Source: Bog-756 sp963824645
GTDB taxonomy: Bacteria > Actinomycetota > Acidimicrobiia > Acidimicrobiales > RAAP-2
DNA length: 64,000 bases
Assembly (NCBI GenBank): GCA_963824645.1
Contig: CAWGQC010000009.1
Location: forward strand, 1-64,000
Direction of reading: 5' to 3'
The notes under the pieces: model-generated
The model's input: the letters and a program-made list of their open reading frames with translations, nothing else
What the model was told of the DNA's origin: nothing
Databases searched by the model: none
Shown here: in pieces, positions 27,285-37,087 of the stretch
How the letters are laid out: the number at the start of each line of letters is the position of its first letter
Position numbering within the stretch: position 1 is the stretch's first letter
Translations under genes and position numbers: made by a program

Positions 27285-28540
27285 GTCAAGCCCTCCGCCG
27301 CCGTTCCGGTGGCCCCGAAGCCGGTTGCGTCCGTGGCGGTGGCACCGGCCGGCACGGCCGAAGCCTGCTTGCGGGTGTAGCGGTCCATATCGCGGGCCGA
27401 AGCCGCCATGACCCGACGTCGGGCCCGGGGCGAGAGATGGCCGGGGCCCCACCCGCCGATCTTGCGGGCCACCAGAAAGAGGACGATGACCACCAGGAGC
27501 AGGAACGAAGCGCACCCGAAGGCACGACTGGTGTAGGCGGGCACACCGGCCTGCACCAGTTTGAGCGTCTCGAGCGGGAGGGAGACCATGGGCCCGTGCA
27601 GGGGATTGGCGTTCACGTAACTGGTGAATCCGGCGGTGAGCAGGACCGGCGAGGCCTCGCCGATGGATCGGGCGATGCCCAGGATCACGGCCGTGGCCAG
27701 GCCGGAACGAGCCGTCGGGATGACCACCTGCCACTCCGACCGCCATCCTGGCGCCCCCAGCGCCGCCGCCGCCTCTCGCAGGTTGCCGGGCACCAGACGG
27801 AGGGCGAGATCAGAGGCCCGGATGATGTAGGGCAGCATCATCACGCTCAGGGCCAGGGCGGCGGCCAGACCCGACCGCCCGAACCCGAACTCGAGGATCC
27901 AGGCGGCGTAGATGAACAGGCCGGCCAGAATGCTGGGCAGAGCGGTCATCGCCTCGACCACCGTGCGGAAGAAACGGGAGGGACGGCCCCGGGTCACATC
28001 GAGGTACACGGCACCGACCAGGCCGAGGGGGACGGTGAGCACCACGGCGATCCCCACCATCCACACCGTGCCGATCAGGGCGTGCCCCATACCGCCGGTG
28101 GTGAGCGGAGCCAGCGGTCCTGCCCGCGACATGTCCTGGGTGTAGAAGTTGACGTGGTCCAGGGCGGCCCAGCCCTTGGCCAGAGTGAAGAAGACCACGG
28201 TGCCGAGGGCCCCGAAGGCAATGACGGCGCAGGTCGCCATGAGGACGGTCATGATGGCGTCGCGCACCACCGGCCCGTCGTCGTCCAGGGACACCAGAGT
28301 GGCGTAGATGGCCAGAAAGGCCAGGTAGGCCACCAGGCAGAGGGCCACCGGGCCCGACAGGGCGGTCAGGAGGTGGAGCAGGAAGGCCACCGAGATACCG
28401 GCGACGCCCGCTCCCACCAGATTGAAGAGTTTGGCGCCGCTGAATCCACCCAGCTTGCGGCGCTTCTGCGGAGGCCGTGGCGCGCTGTCCAGGTCCGACC
28501 CGTCAGTGGTGTTCCTCTCGGCCAGGCCGGTGGTGGTCAT
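27281..28540 (-). CDS. pstA: Phosphate-type ABC transporter permease PstA
   Basis: A 419-residue inner-membrane permease. The core matches PstA: PLTTGGMGHALIGTVWMVGI, VPLGLVGAVYLDVTRGRPSR, TALPSILAGLFIYAAW, then the ATPase-coupling EAA-like loop LREAAAALGAPGWRSEW, GIARSIGEASPVLLTAGF, and SLPLETLKLVQAGVP. It is about 120 residues longer than usual: extra membrane helices precede the core (residues about 35-85) and a basic, Ala/Thr-rich cytosolic tail follows. The ATG overlaps the pstC stop by one base (TGATG); its stop overlaps the pstS GTG. Confidence 0.92.
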   Translation of the reverse strand: MTTTGLAERNTTDGSDLDSAPRPPQKRRKLGGFSGAKLFNLVGAGVAGISVAFLLHLLTALSGPVALCLVAYLAFLAIYATLVSLDDDGPVVRDAIMTVLMATCAVIAFGALGTVVFFTLAKGWAALDHVNFYTQDMSRAGPLAPLTTGGMGHALIGTVWMVGIAVVLTVPLGLVGAVYLDVTRGRPSRFFRTVVEAMTALPSILAGLFIYAAWILEFGFGRSGLAAALALSVMMLPYIIRASDLALRLVPGNLREAAAALGAPGWRSEWQVVIPTARSGLATAVILGIARSIGEASPVLLTAGFTSYVNANPLHGPMVSLPLETLKLVQAGVPAYTSRAFGCASFLLLVVIVLFLVARKIGGWGPGHLSPRARRRVMAASARDMDRYTRKQASAVPAGATATDATGFGATGTAAEGLT

Positions 28541-29565
28541 CAGTCGTCACTCTCGGCGCCCGAGCGCGACCGGGCCACCACGGCCGACGCCGAGAAGTTG
28601 ACGATCAGGGTGAGGGCGAAGAGGGCCAGACCGGCAGCCATGAGGGCCGATACCCCGAACGAGGACGACTCCCCCACCAGATTGGCGATGAGATAGGAGA
28701 TGGAGTTGCCACCACTCTGCAGAATGTGGAAATTGGCGGTGTACACGGGCGAGATGATGAGGATCACCACGATCGTCTCGCCCAGCGCCCGCCCCAGACC
28801 GAGCATGGTCCCCCCGATGATCCCCCCCTTGCCGAAGGGCAGCACCACCGAACGGACCATCCCCCACCGTGTGGAACCGAGGGCGTACGCCCCCTCCCGC
28901 TCACCCAGAGGTGCCTGCGAGAAGGACTCACGCATGACCGAGGTCAGGATGGGAATGACCATCAGTGAGACGGCCACCCCGGCCACGAAGGTGGAGGCCG
29001 TGAATTCGTGCCCGAGGTCGGTGGGGTTGGTGGCGCCGGTGCCGTTGACCTTGAAGATCGGGATCCAGCCCAGCCACACCGAAAGCCACCGCGAGATGCC
29101 GATGATCCTGGTCTGGAGGAAGTAGAGGGCCCACAGCCCGTAGACCACGCTGGGTACGGCCGCCATCAGGTCGACCAACGACACCAGGGGACGCTTGAGT
29201 CGGTCCGGTGCGATCTCGGAGATGAACAGGGCCAGCCCGAGGGAGATGGGGATGGCGATGATCACGGCCACCACGGCGATGAACAGGGTGTCGGCCATGA
29301 TGCCGGCGATGCCGAAGTGGTGGATGTCCGGCTCCCACGCCTGGGTGGTCAGAAACTTGAACTTGGCCACTCTGATAGCGGAGGACGCCTTGATGGCCAG
29401 GAAAAGCCCGATGGCGGCGAAGACGGCCAGGACAACCAAACTGCCTGAGCGGGTGAGGCCCCGGAAGACACGGTCGCCGGTCCCGGGCTTGGCGATGACG
29501 GTGCGTCGTTCACGGTCGAGCGGCGCATCCTCGGTCGGGCGGGGAGTGACGGTGGTGGTGACCAT
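28540..29565 (-). CDS. pstC: Phosphate-type ABC transporter permease PstC
   Basis: A 341-residue permease with a long N-terminal cytosolic segment, the first helix SGSLVVLAVFAAIGLFLAIK, then the binding-protein-dependent transport fold: FIAVVAVIIAIPISLGLALF, LVDLMAAVPSVVYGLWALYF, the coupling loop EGAYALGSTRWGMVRSVVLP, GIIGGTMLGLGRALGETIVV. With PstA it forms the membrane pore. Starts two bases after the stop of the upstream secreted-protein gene, without a clear ribosome site, so translation is probably coupled. Confidence 0.92.
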   Translation of the reverse strand: MVTTTVTPRPTEDAPLDRERRTVIAKPGTGDRVFRGLTRSGSLVVLAVFAAIGLFLAIKASSAIRVAKFKFLTTQAWEPDIHHFGIAGIMADTLFIAVVAVIIAIPISLGLALFISEIAPDRLKRPLVSLVDLMAAVPSVVYGLWALYFLQTRIIGISRWLSVWLGWIPIFKVNGTGATNPTDLGHEFTASTFVAGVAVSLMVIPILTSVMRESFSQAPLGEREGAYALGSTRWGMVRSVVLPFGKGGIIGGTMLGLGRALGETIVVILIISPVYTANFHILQSGGNSISYLIANLVGESSSFGVSALMAAGLALFALTLIVNFSASAVVARSRSGAESDD

Positions 29566-29567
29566 GG

Positions 29568-30449
29568 CTAATGCCCCGCCGGCGCCGGCAGTCGCTGGGC
29601 GGCGGTGTCCGCATCGACAGGGGGAGCTGCCGACCCCGGTCCGTCACCTGCTGTCCGGTCGGTCGGTCCCCGACGGCGGCTCAGGACCACCGCCAACGCG
29701 CCGAACAGGATGGCCAGGACGATAAGGGTCACGCCGACCACCAGCCACGTGTTGTCGGCGGCGGGCGGTGGGGCCACCACCCGCCAGGTGAACCCGCCCG
29801 GGTCGGCCGAGGTCCGGGTGAACACGATCTGGGTGTTCCAGTAGTCGGTGGTCACCCCTTCCGGGTTGGCGCACACGATGCCGCCCTCCCAGGTGGCTTT
29901 GGTGGAGCCGTTGGGAAAGAGCTCACCGAGAAAGGAGGAGTAGCGCGTCCAACTGAATGGCGGAAGCGTCATCACCTGACCGGTGCCCTCGGCCGTGTTG
30001 ATGGCTCCGAAATAGGCTCCGTAGGAGATGTAGCCGTACCACCGGCTGGGGAACTCCTTTTTGAAGCTGACCTCGGTGGGGTTGTGACCTTGGGGAATCA
30101 GGTAGCTGTAGACGTGGTAGCCCTTGGTGGCCGTGTCGCCCGGGCAGCTCGCACCGGAGGGGAGGCTGACCCCATAGGCGGTCCCCGACCCGCCGCCGTC
30201 GAGGGGGGCGCCGGTACTGGGCTGGATGATGGTCGCCGTCCCTGCGGTGGCGGCCGACGCGGTGGCCGGGACGGACAGCAGCCACAGGGCGGACAGCACC
30301 GGCAGGCCGACCGCCGCCCACCGGCGCAGACCCCCGTCCGCCCGAGGGCCTCGACGGCCTGGCCGGATGGGACGGACAGGTCGACGGGTGCCGGCCTGTC
30401 CGGCCGTGGCCGGGCTGCCTACAGCCCCGGCAACGATGTCGGCCTGCAC
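29568..30449 (-). CDS. Secreted membrane-anchored protein, two-Cys CxGDTA domain
   Basis: A 293-residue protein from GTG 30449 with a GGGAGGAT ribosome site. A long basic N-terminus leads to a signal helix (WAAVGLPVLSALWLLSVPAT) and then the operon's shared domain: CPGDTATKGYHVYSYLI, YFGAINTAEGTGQVMTLPPF, ATWEGGIVCA, YWNTQIVFTRTSADPGGFTW. A C-terminal membrane helix (TWLVVGVTLIVLAILFGALA) and a basic, Pro/Ala-rich tail anchor it. It differs from the other two copies mainly in a longer central loop. Function unknown; its place between the large surface protein and pstC suggests it works with the transporter. Confidence 0.75.
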   Translation of the reverse strand: MQADIVAGAVGSPATAGQAGTRRPVRPIRPGRRGPRADGGLRRWAAVGLPVLSALWLLSVPATASAATAGTATIIQPSTGAPLDGGGSGTAYGVSLPSGASCPGDTATKGYHVYSYLIPQGHNPTEVSFKKEFPSRWYGYISYGAYFGAINTAEGTGQVMTLPPFSWTRYSSFLGELFPNGSTKATWEGGIVCANPEGVTTDYWNTQIVFTRTSADPGGFTWRVVAPPPAADNTWLVVGVTLIVLAILFGALAVVLSRRRGPTDRTAGDGPGSAAPPVDADTAAQRLPAPAGH

Positions 30450-30466
30450 CGGGTGATCCTCCCTGG

Positions 30467-33400
30467 TCAGTTCGCGCCGTAGAACGGAGCGTCGAAGGCG
30501 AACACGCCGCCGTCGCCGCCGGCCAACCAGTAGCCACCGGTGCCGGTGGCGGCCGCCGAACCCACGATCGGTTTGTTGAGGTTCACGCCGCCCAACGAGC
30601 CGCGGTAGGCGGCGTTACCGAAGGAGAACACGCCCCCGTCGGCCGCCACCAACCAGTAACCGCCTCCGCTGGCCGTGGCGGCGATGCTGACCACAGGCCG
30701 GTTGAGAACCACGCCACCCATCGATCCGTGGAAGCCGGCGTTGCCGAAGGCGAAGATGCCCCCGTCGGCCGCCACCAACCAGTACCCGCCTCCGCTGGGC
30801 GTGGTGGCTATGCCCACCACGGGCTGGTTGAGAACCACGCCACCCATCGAACCGTGGAAGCCGGCGTTACCGAAGGCGAAGACGCCCCCGTCGGCCGCCA
30901 CCAACCAGTACCCGCCTCCGCTGGGCGTGGCGGCGATGCCCACGATGGGCCGGTTGAGAACGACGCCACCCAACGATCCGTGGAAGCCGGCGTCACCGAA
31001 GGCGAACACACCGCCGTCGGCGCCCACCAACCAGTAGCCGTGTCCGGTGGCCGTGGCGGCGATGCCCACGATGGGCGAGTTGAGGCTCTTCCCGGCCAGC
31101 GATCCGTAGGTGCGGGCCGAACCGAAAGGAGCCACATCGCCGGCCGAATCGGTCAACCAGTACCCGGTTCCACCGGGAGCGGCAGCCATGCCCACCACGG
31201 TGGCGCTGAGGGTGGTCGGCGCCTTGATCGGGGGAGGACTGACCACGGTCAGAGTGAAGGACTGGACGGCCGGCGACCCGATCCCGTTGGTGGCGGTGAA
31301 GGACACCGGGAAGGTGCCGGTGGCCGACGGGTTACCTGACAGGACACCGGTGGAGGCATCGAAGGCGACCCCACCGGGCAGCGTGCCGCTCTGGGCCAGG
31401 GTCGGCCTCGGGGTACCGCTGGCCGTCACTGTGAACGAGTTGGTCTGGCCCGTGGTGAACGTGGCCGATGAGGCCGACGTGACGGCTGGCGGGGCGTCGA
31501 CGGTCAGGACGAAATGCTGCACGGCGTCGGGAACGGCGCCGTTGCTGGCCGTGAAGGTGACGGGGAAGGTGCCGCCGGCCGTCGGCGTGCCGTTCAGGGA
31601 GCCGGCGGTGAAGGTGACCCCGGCCGGGAGGGCTCCCGACTCGGTGATGGTCGGGACCGGACTGCCGGTGGCCACCAGGGTGAAGGTTCCCGGTGTTCCC
31701 ACCGTAAAGGTGGCGCCGGCCGCCGATGTGATCTGCGGAACCGAGGCCACGGTGAGCACGAAGTCCTGGACGGCGTCAGGCGAGATCCCGTTGGAGGCGG
31801 TGAACGTGATGGGGAAGCTTCCCGTCACTGTGGGCGTGCCGGTCAGCTTGCCCCCGGTGAAGGTGACGCCGGTGGGCAGGGCGCCCGCTTCGACGATGTT
31901 CGGGACCGGGAAGCCGGTGGCCGTCGGGGTGAACGAGCTGTTCGAACCCTCGGTGAAGGTGGTGCTGGCCGCCGACGTGATGGTCGGTGGCCCGTTGACC
32001 GTCAGCACGAAGGCCTGAACAGCGTTGGTCGGGATCCCGTTGGCCGCGGTGAAGTTGATGGGGAAGGAACCGGTCACCGTGGGCGTGCCGGTCAGCGCTC
32101 CGCCGGTGAAAGTGACACCGGCGGGCAGGGCTCCCGACTCGGTGATGGTCGGGGCCGGGGTTCCGGTGGCCGCCGGGGTGAAGCTACCGAGGGTGCCCTT
32201 GGTGAAGCTGGTGGCGGCGGGCGACGTGAAGTCCGGCGGGATGCCCACGGTCAGCGTGAAGGGCTGGGTGGCGTTGGGCGAGAAGCCGTTGGCCGCCGTG
32301 AAGGTGATGTCGAAGGTACCGGTGGCCGTGGCCGTGCCGGCCAAGACGGTGCCGTTGAAGGTGATGCCGTTGGGCAGAGCCCCGCTCTCGGTGATGGTCG
32401 GGGCCGGAGTGCCGGTGGCGGTCGGGGTGAAGGAGGAAGCCACGCCCTCGGCGAAGGCGGTGCTGGCCGCCGACGTGAAGGCCGGGGCCCCGCCCACCGA
32501 CAGCGTGAAGTCCTGAGTGGCGTTGGTGGGTATGCCGTTGGCCGCCGTGAAGGTGATGGGGAAGGTGCCACTCACGGTGGGCGTGCCCGTCAGCTTGCCC
32601 CCGGTGAAGGTCACGCCGGTGGGCAGCGCCCCGTTCTCGGTGATGGTCGGGGCCGGGGTGCCGGTGGCCGCCGGGGTGAAACTGCCGGGGGTGCCCTTGG
32701 TGAAGCTGGCCGCGTTCGGCGAGGTGAAGGCCGGGGGGATGCCTACCGTCAGCGTGAAGTTCTGGGTGGCGTTGGGCGAGATCCCGTTGGCCGCGGTGAA
32801 GGTGATGGGAAAGGTACCGGTCACGGTGGCCGTGCCGGCCAGGGCGGTGCCGTCGAATGTGACGCCGGTGGGCAGCGTCCCGTTCTCGGTGATGGTCGGC
32901 GTCGGCGACCCCGAGGCGGTCGGGGTGAAGGTACCGGCCACGCCTTCGGCGAAGGCGGTGTTGTCGGCCGAGGTGAAGGCCGGGGGTCCGCCCACGGTGA
33001 GAGTGAAGTCCTGGGTGGCCGGATTACCGATGCCGTTGGTGGCCTTGAGGGTGATGGGGAAGGTTCCGGTCACCGTCGGGGTGCCGGCCAGGAGCCCGGC
33101 CGACGACAGGGTCACCCCGGCGGGCAGCGCCCCCGTCTCGGTGATGGTCGGGGTCGGCGAGCCGGTGGTGGTGACCGAGAAGCTGCTGGCGTGGCCTTCG
33201 GTGAAGCCGGCGCTGTCGGCCGAGGTGATGTCGGCGAAGCTGCTGCCGGCCGGACCGGGGATGGCTGTCCAGGTGAACCCGTTGGGATCGGATTCGCTGG
33301 AGTTGAAGGTGAACTGGACGTTCCAGTTGTCGCTCAGCACGCCCGAGCTGGTGGCGCAGGCGATGCCGCCCTCCCACACACCACTGGTGCCGCCGGTGTA

Positions 33401-33898
33401 GAGGAGGGCGGGGACATCCGAGATCCCCGGTCCCCACTCGAAGTTGGGGAGTTGTGTGATCTGGCCGGTGTTGATGGCCGTGTTGAGGGGACCCACGTAG
33501 GTGCCCGTCGTGTCGTAGAGACCCAGGCCCTGGGAGGGCCCGGTGTTCCCGCTGAAGGTGGTGTCGCCGATGGTGGCCCCCTCCTTCACCAGGTAGGTCC
33601 ATACCTGGTATCCGTCTTTGGCGGTGTCGCCCGAGCAGGCGGCGCTGGGAGGAAGAGAAATGGCGAACGGGGTGTTCGACCCGCCCGCGGCCAGGAAGGC
33701 GCTGTTCGATGGATTGATGGGGGTGGCGATGGCGTTGAGCGTCGATGCCGACGAGGGCGTGGCCACGGCCACGACCAGGGTGGCCGCTGCCACAGCCACG
33801 GCCGCCGCCGCGGTCAGGGCGATCCGGATCGATCGGGTCGAGGTGAACCGCTTTTCTGTTATCACGCTTGTCTCTTCTCGCACTATCTCTTCTCGCAC
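30467..33898 (-). CDS. Large secreted Ig-like and WLV-repeat surface protein
   Basis: A protein of up to 1143 residues, first gene of the pst-like operon. Signal peptide to about residue 52; then the operon's two-Cys domain (CSGDTAKDGYQVWTYLV, GVWEGGIACA, WNVQFTFNSSESDPNGFTW); then eight tandem Ig-like repeats of about 80 residues (TITE.GALP.GVTF.G..L.GTPTVTGTFPIT pattern); and finally about six repeats of 36 to 37 residues (GYWLVAADGGVFAFGNAGFH), which likely form a beta-propeller. No membrane anchor or sorting signal follows. GTG codons at 33898, 33883 and 33865 are all possible starts; a 15-bp sequence is duplicated there, and 33865 has the best-placed AGAAGAG. Likely exposed on the cell surface, perhaps for adhesion or ligand capture. 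Confidence 0.8.
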   Translation of the reverse strand: MREEIVREETSVITEKRFTSTRSIRIALTAAAAVAVAAATLVVAVATPSSASTLNAIATPINPSNSAFLAAGGSNTPFAISLPPSAACSGDTAKDGYQVWTYLVKEGATIGDTTFSGNTGPSQGLGLYDTTGTYVGPLNTAINTGQITQLPNFEWGPGISDVPALLYTGGTSGVWEGGIACATSSGVLSDNWNVQFTFNSSESDPNGFTWTAIPGPAGSSFADITSADSAGFTEGHASSFSVTTTGSPTPTITETGALPAGVTLSSAGLLAGTPTVTGTFPITLKATNGIGNPATQDFTLTVGGPPAFTSADNTAFAEGVAGTFTPTASGSPTPTITENGTLPTGVTFDGTALAGTATVTGTFPITFTAANGISPNATQNFTLTVGIPPAFTSPNAASFTKGTPGSFTPAATGTPAPTITENGALPTGVTFTGGKLTGTPTVSGTFPITFTAANGIPTNATQDFTLSVGGAPAFTSAASTAFAEGVASSFTPTATGTPAPTITESGALPNGITFNGTVLAGTATATGTFDITFTAANGFSPNATQPFTLTVGIPPDFTSPAATSFTKGTLGSFTPAATGTPAPTITESGALPAGVTFTGGALTGTPTVTGSFPINFTAANGIPTNAVQAFVLTVNGPPTITSAASTTFTEGSNSSFTPTATGFPVPNIVEAGALPTGVTFTGGKLTGTPTVTGSFPITFTASNGISPDAVQDFVLTVASVPQITSAAGATFTVGTPGTFTLVATGSPVPTITESGALPAGVTFTAGSLNGTPTAGGTFPVTFTASNGAVPDAVQHFVLTVDAPPAVTSASSATFTTGQTNSFTVTASGTPRPTLAQSGTLPGGVAFDASTGVLSGNPSATGTFPVSFTATNGIGSPAVQSFTLTVVSPPPIKAPTTLSATVVGMAAAPGGTGYWLTDSAGDVAPFGSARTYGSLAGKSLNSPIVGIAATATGHGYWLVGADGGVFAFGDAGFHGSLGGVVLNRPIVGIAATPSGGGYWLVAADGGVFAFGNAGFHGSMGGVVLNQPVVGIATTPSGGGYWLVAADGGIFAFGNAGFHGSMGGVVLNRPVVSIAATASGGGYWLVAADGGVFSFGNAAYRGSLGGVNLNKPIVGSAAATGTGGYWLAGGDGGVFAFDAPFYGAN
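33867..33898. repeat. Direct repeat at the start of the surface-protein gene
   Basis: GTGCGAGAAGAGA occurs twice with a 15-bp period on the reverse strand, each copy carrying a GTG and a GAAGAG ribosome-like motif, so one copy's purine run serves as the ribosome site of the next GTG. Confidence 0.7.
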
Positions 33899-33947
33899 TC
33901 TCGGTGTGACTGATCGGACGTTGGTGTCCTGTCGGATACTGAATCGC

Positions 33948-34157
33948 TCATGCAGGCTGCTTCTGATCTCTGCGGCCAGGTCTTACTGTCGGGCTCTCCT
34001 GCTCACGGGTCGGTCCAGGGCGTGCGGGGCCATCCACCCCGGAGGCACGCTCCGGACGCTGGCGACGTCCGTCGAAGATCGTGCGCGCCTGCGCCCACGC
34101 CTCCTCCACGACCCAGGGCCTGTGCCATTGACGTTCCCCCCTCGACGTCAGGACCAC
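33948..34157 (-). CDS. Possible small protein upstream of the pst-like operon
   Basis: A GTG at 34157 with AAGGAAGG just before it opens a 69-codon frame with moderately protein-like content (RQWHRPWVVEEAWAQARTIF, then a basic disordered tail). No homology is recognised. It may equally be leader sequence for the operon, so this is a weak call. Confidence 0.25.
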   Translation of the reverse strand: MVLTSRGERQWHRPWVVEEAWAQARTIFDGRRQRPERASGVDGPARPGPTREQESPTVRPGRRDQKQPA

Positions 34158-34417
34158 GACCTTCCTTCACCGGTCGAACGCCCCAAGACCTTCTTCGACT
34201 CAACAAAGCCTAGCTAATTACTAAACATATTGGAAAAGCAGAACTTAGGAGGACAAATCTCGCCTGTCAAGGGCGGGGGGTCAATGGGATGGCGGGTTTT
34301 CCCTGCTCGGAGGTGGTCGAGCGCACCCGCCGGCGCCAAGGAGGTCCTCCGACCGGGCCCGATCCGCCAATTTTCGCCAGCCTGCGGTTGCGTCGGGGCC
34401 CCGCGCGTGGTTTGCTA
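34158..34417. other. AT-rich intergenic between divergent pst-like operon and groEL
   Basis: Around 34200-34250 the sequence is unusually AT-rich (AGCTAATTACTAAACATATT), which suits the promoter of the reverse-strand operon, though no clean -35/-10 pair or Pho box could be read. A TTGCGT - 19 nt - TGCTAT pair (34388-34418) leads into the groEL operator. Confidence 0.45.
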
Positions 34418-34444
34418 TTAGCACTCGACAGTGCAGAGTGCTAA
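34418..34444 (+). promoter_or_regulatory. CIRCE operator (HrcA site)
   Basis: TTAGCACTC - 9 nt - GAGTGCTAA is an exact match to the CIRCE consensus bound by the heat-shock repressor HrcA. It lies directly behind a possible -10 and 19 bp before the groEL start. Confidence 0.97.
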
Positions 34445-34463
34445 CGACACGGAGGAACACCTG

Positions 34464-36086
<1,623 letters not shown>

Positions 36087-36195
36087 GCACGACTTCTAGG
36101 AATCCCCCGGGCAGCCTCGCCACCGCTCCCACGGTCCGCCGCCGAAGGAGCTCAAGGAGAGGCTGCGGAATGGGTCCATCAGTAAAGGCCTGACA

Positions 36196-36227
36196 AGAGG
36201 AGGGCGCCCACCCGGGCGCCCTCCTCT
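36196..36227 (+). terminator. Intrinsic-type terminator after groEL
   Basis: A perfect 14-bp stem (AGAGGAGGGCGCCC / GGGCGCCCTCCTCT) with a 4-nt ACCC loop, followed by CTTTGTCTGTT. It ends groEL transcription. The T tract is poor, as often in high-GC actinobacteria. Confidence 0.85.
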
Positions 36228-36230
36228 CTT

Positions 36231-36267
36231 TGTCTGTTATCACTCTGCTTGTCTGTTATCACTCTGC
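36231..36267. repeat. 19-bp-period tandem duplication
   Basis: TGTCTGTTATCACTCTGC occurs twice (36231-36248 and 36250-36267), immediately after the groEL terminator. Small duplication of no evident function. Confidence 0.9.
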
Positions 36268-36349
36268 CCGGTTCACCGTCCTCGCCCCCCTCGCCGTTCC
36301 TCGCATCCGGCGCCGGTGGGCCTCTATCCCCGTACCGGTTGGGCCTCCC

Positions 36350-36355
36350 TAGACT
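36350..36355 (+). promoter_or_regulatory. -10 element of a leaderless hemQ promoter
   Basis: TAGACT lies 6 nt before GTG 36362, with no ribosome site in between. Confidence 0.5.
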
Positions 36356-36361
36356 GGCCCG

Positions 36362-37087
36362 GTGACCGAACCACTGACTCCCTCGGTCGGATGGGGTGTT
36401 CTGCACCTCTTCTGCCGGGTTTCGCCGTCCACCGCCTCCGTTGGAGACGGCGTCAAGGTCGGCTTCGACCAGGCTGCCGTGATCCAGGCCGTCAAATCAG
36501 CGGAATCCGAGGGCATCCAGGTGGTGACGGCAGCCATCCTGGGTCACAAGGCCGACATCGGGTTCATGGCCCTCGGGACCGACTTCTGGCGCCTCCGCCG
36601 GCTGCAGTCCGATCTACAGGCGGCCGGCATGACCGTGGTCGACTCGTATGTGTCCCTCACCGAGATCTCCGAGTACGCGGCGGGCATCCCTGACGAGATG
36701 AAACAGACCAGGTTGTACCCGGAGCTCCCGCCTGAGGGAAAACCGGCATTCTGCTTCTATCCCATGTCGAAACGGCGGGGAGAAGGCGATGCCTCCAATT
36801 GGTACTCGCTACCCTTCGAGGAGCGGAAGGCTCTCATGTACGGACACGGGGCCGTGGGCCGGCAGTTTGCCGGCAGGATCCTCCAGGTGATCACCGGCTC
36901 GACCGGTATCGACGACTGGGAATGGGGGGTCACGCTTTTCGGCGTGCATCCCGACGATCTCAAGGATTGCGTCTACACCATGCGGTTCGACGAGGGCTCG
37001 GCCCGGTTCGCCGAGTTCGGTCCCTTCTTCGTCGGGATGGTGGCTCCCATCCAAGCCGTGCTGGACGAGGTGACCCGAGATGGGTGA
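36362..37087 (+). CDS. hemQ: Coproheme decarboxylase HemQ (ChdC)
   Basis: A 241-residue member of the chlorite dismutase family. HemQ carries out the last step of the coproporphyrin-dependent heme pathway of actinobacteria and firmicutes, oxidatively removing two carboxyl groups from coproheme. The catalytic Tyr is in FYPMSKRR (about Y133), NWYSLPFEERKALM precedes the proximal heme ligand His in YGHGAVGR (about H162), and DDWEWGVTLF follows. A true chlorite dismutase would have the distal Arg and a different loop. GTG start; it overlaps larE by 8 bp. Confidence 0.92.
   Translation: MTEPLTPSVGWGVLHLFCRVSPSTASVGDGVKVGFDQAAVIQAVKSAESEGIQVVTAAILGHKADIGFMALGTDFWRLRRLQSDLQAAGMTVVDSYVSLTEISEYAAGIPDEMKQTRLYPELPPEGKPAFCFYPMSKRRGEGDASNWYSLPFEERKALMYGHGAVGRQFAGRILQVITGSTGIDDWEWGVTLFGVHPDDLKDCVYTMRFDEGSARFAEFGPFFVGMVAPIQAVLDEVTRDG

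Noticed and set aside
19720..29448. Forward-strand frames opposite the pst-like operon
   Set aside because: Histidine/arginine/glycine-rich shadows of PstB, PstA and PstC with no domain or ribosome site.
30600..31080. Direct repeats of about 111 bp suggesting CRISPR or a satellite
   Set aside because: They are the coding repeats of the surface protein's WLV/FG propeller units.
31110..33913. Long forward-strand frames opposite the surface-protein gene
   Set aside because: They mirror the repeats of the real gene (codon-position GC effect) and have no start signals or domains.
34230..34421. Small gene or riboswitch before groEL (AGGAGG at 34249)
   Set aside because: No start codon at a usable distance from the AGGAGG, the frame is Pro/Arg artefact-like, and no known riboswitch core is visible.
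36362..37087. Chlorite dismutase proper
   Set aside because: The FYPMSKRR tyrosine segment and the heme-pathway setting fit the actinobacterial HemQ branch, not chlorite-degrading enzymes.
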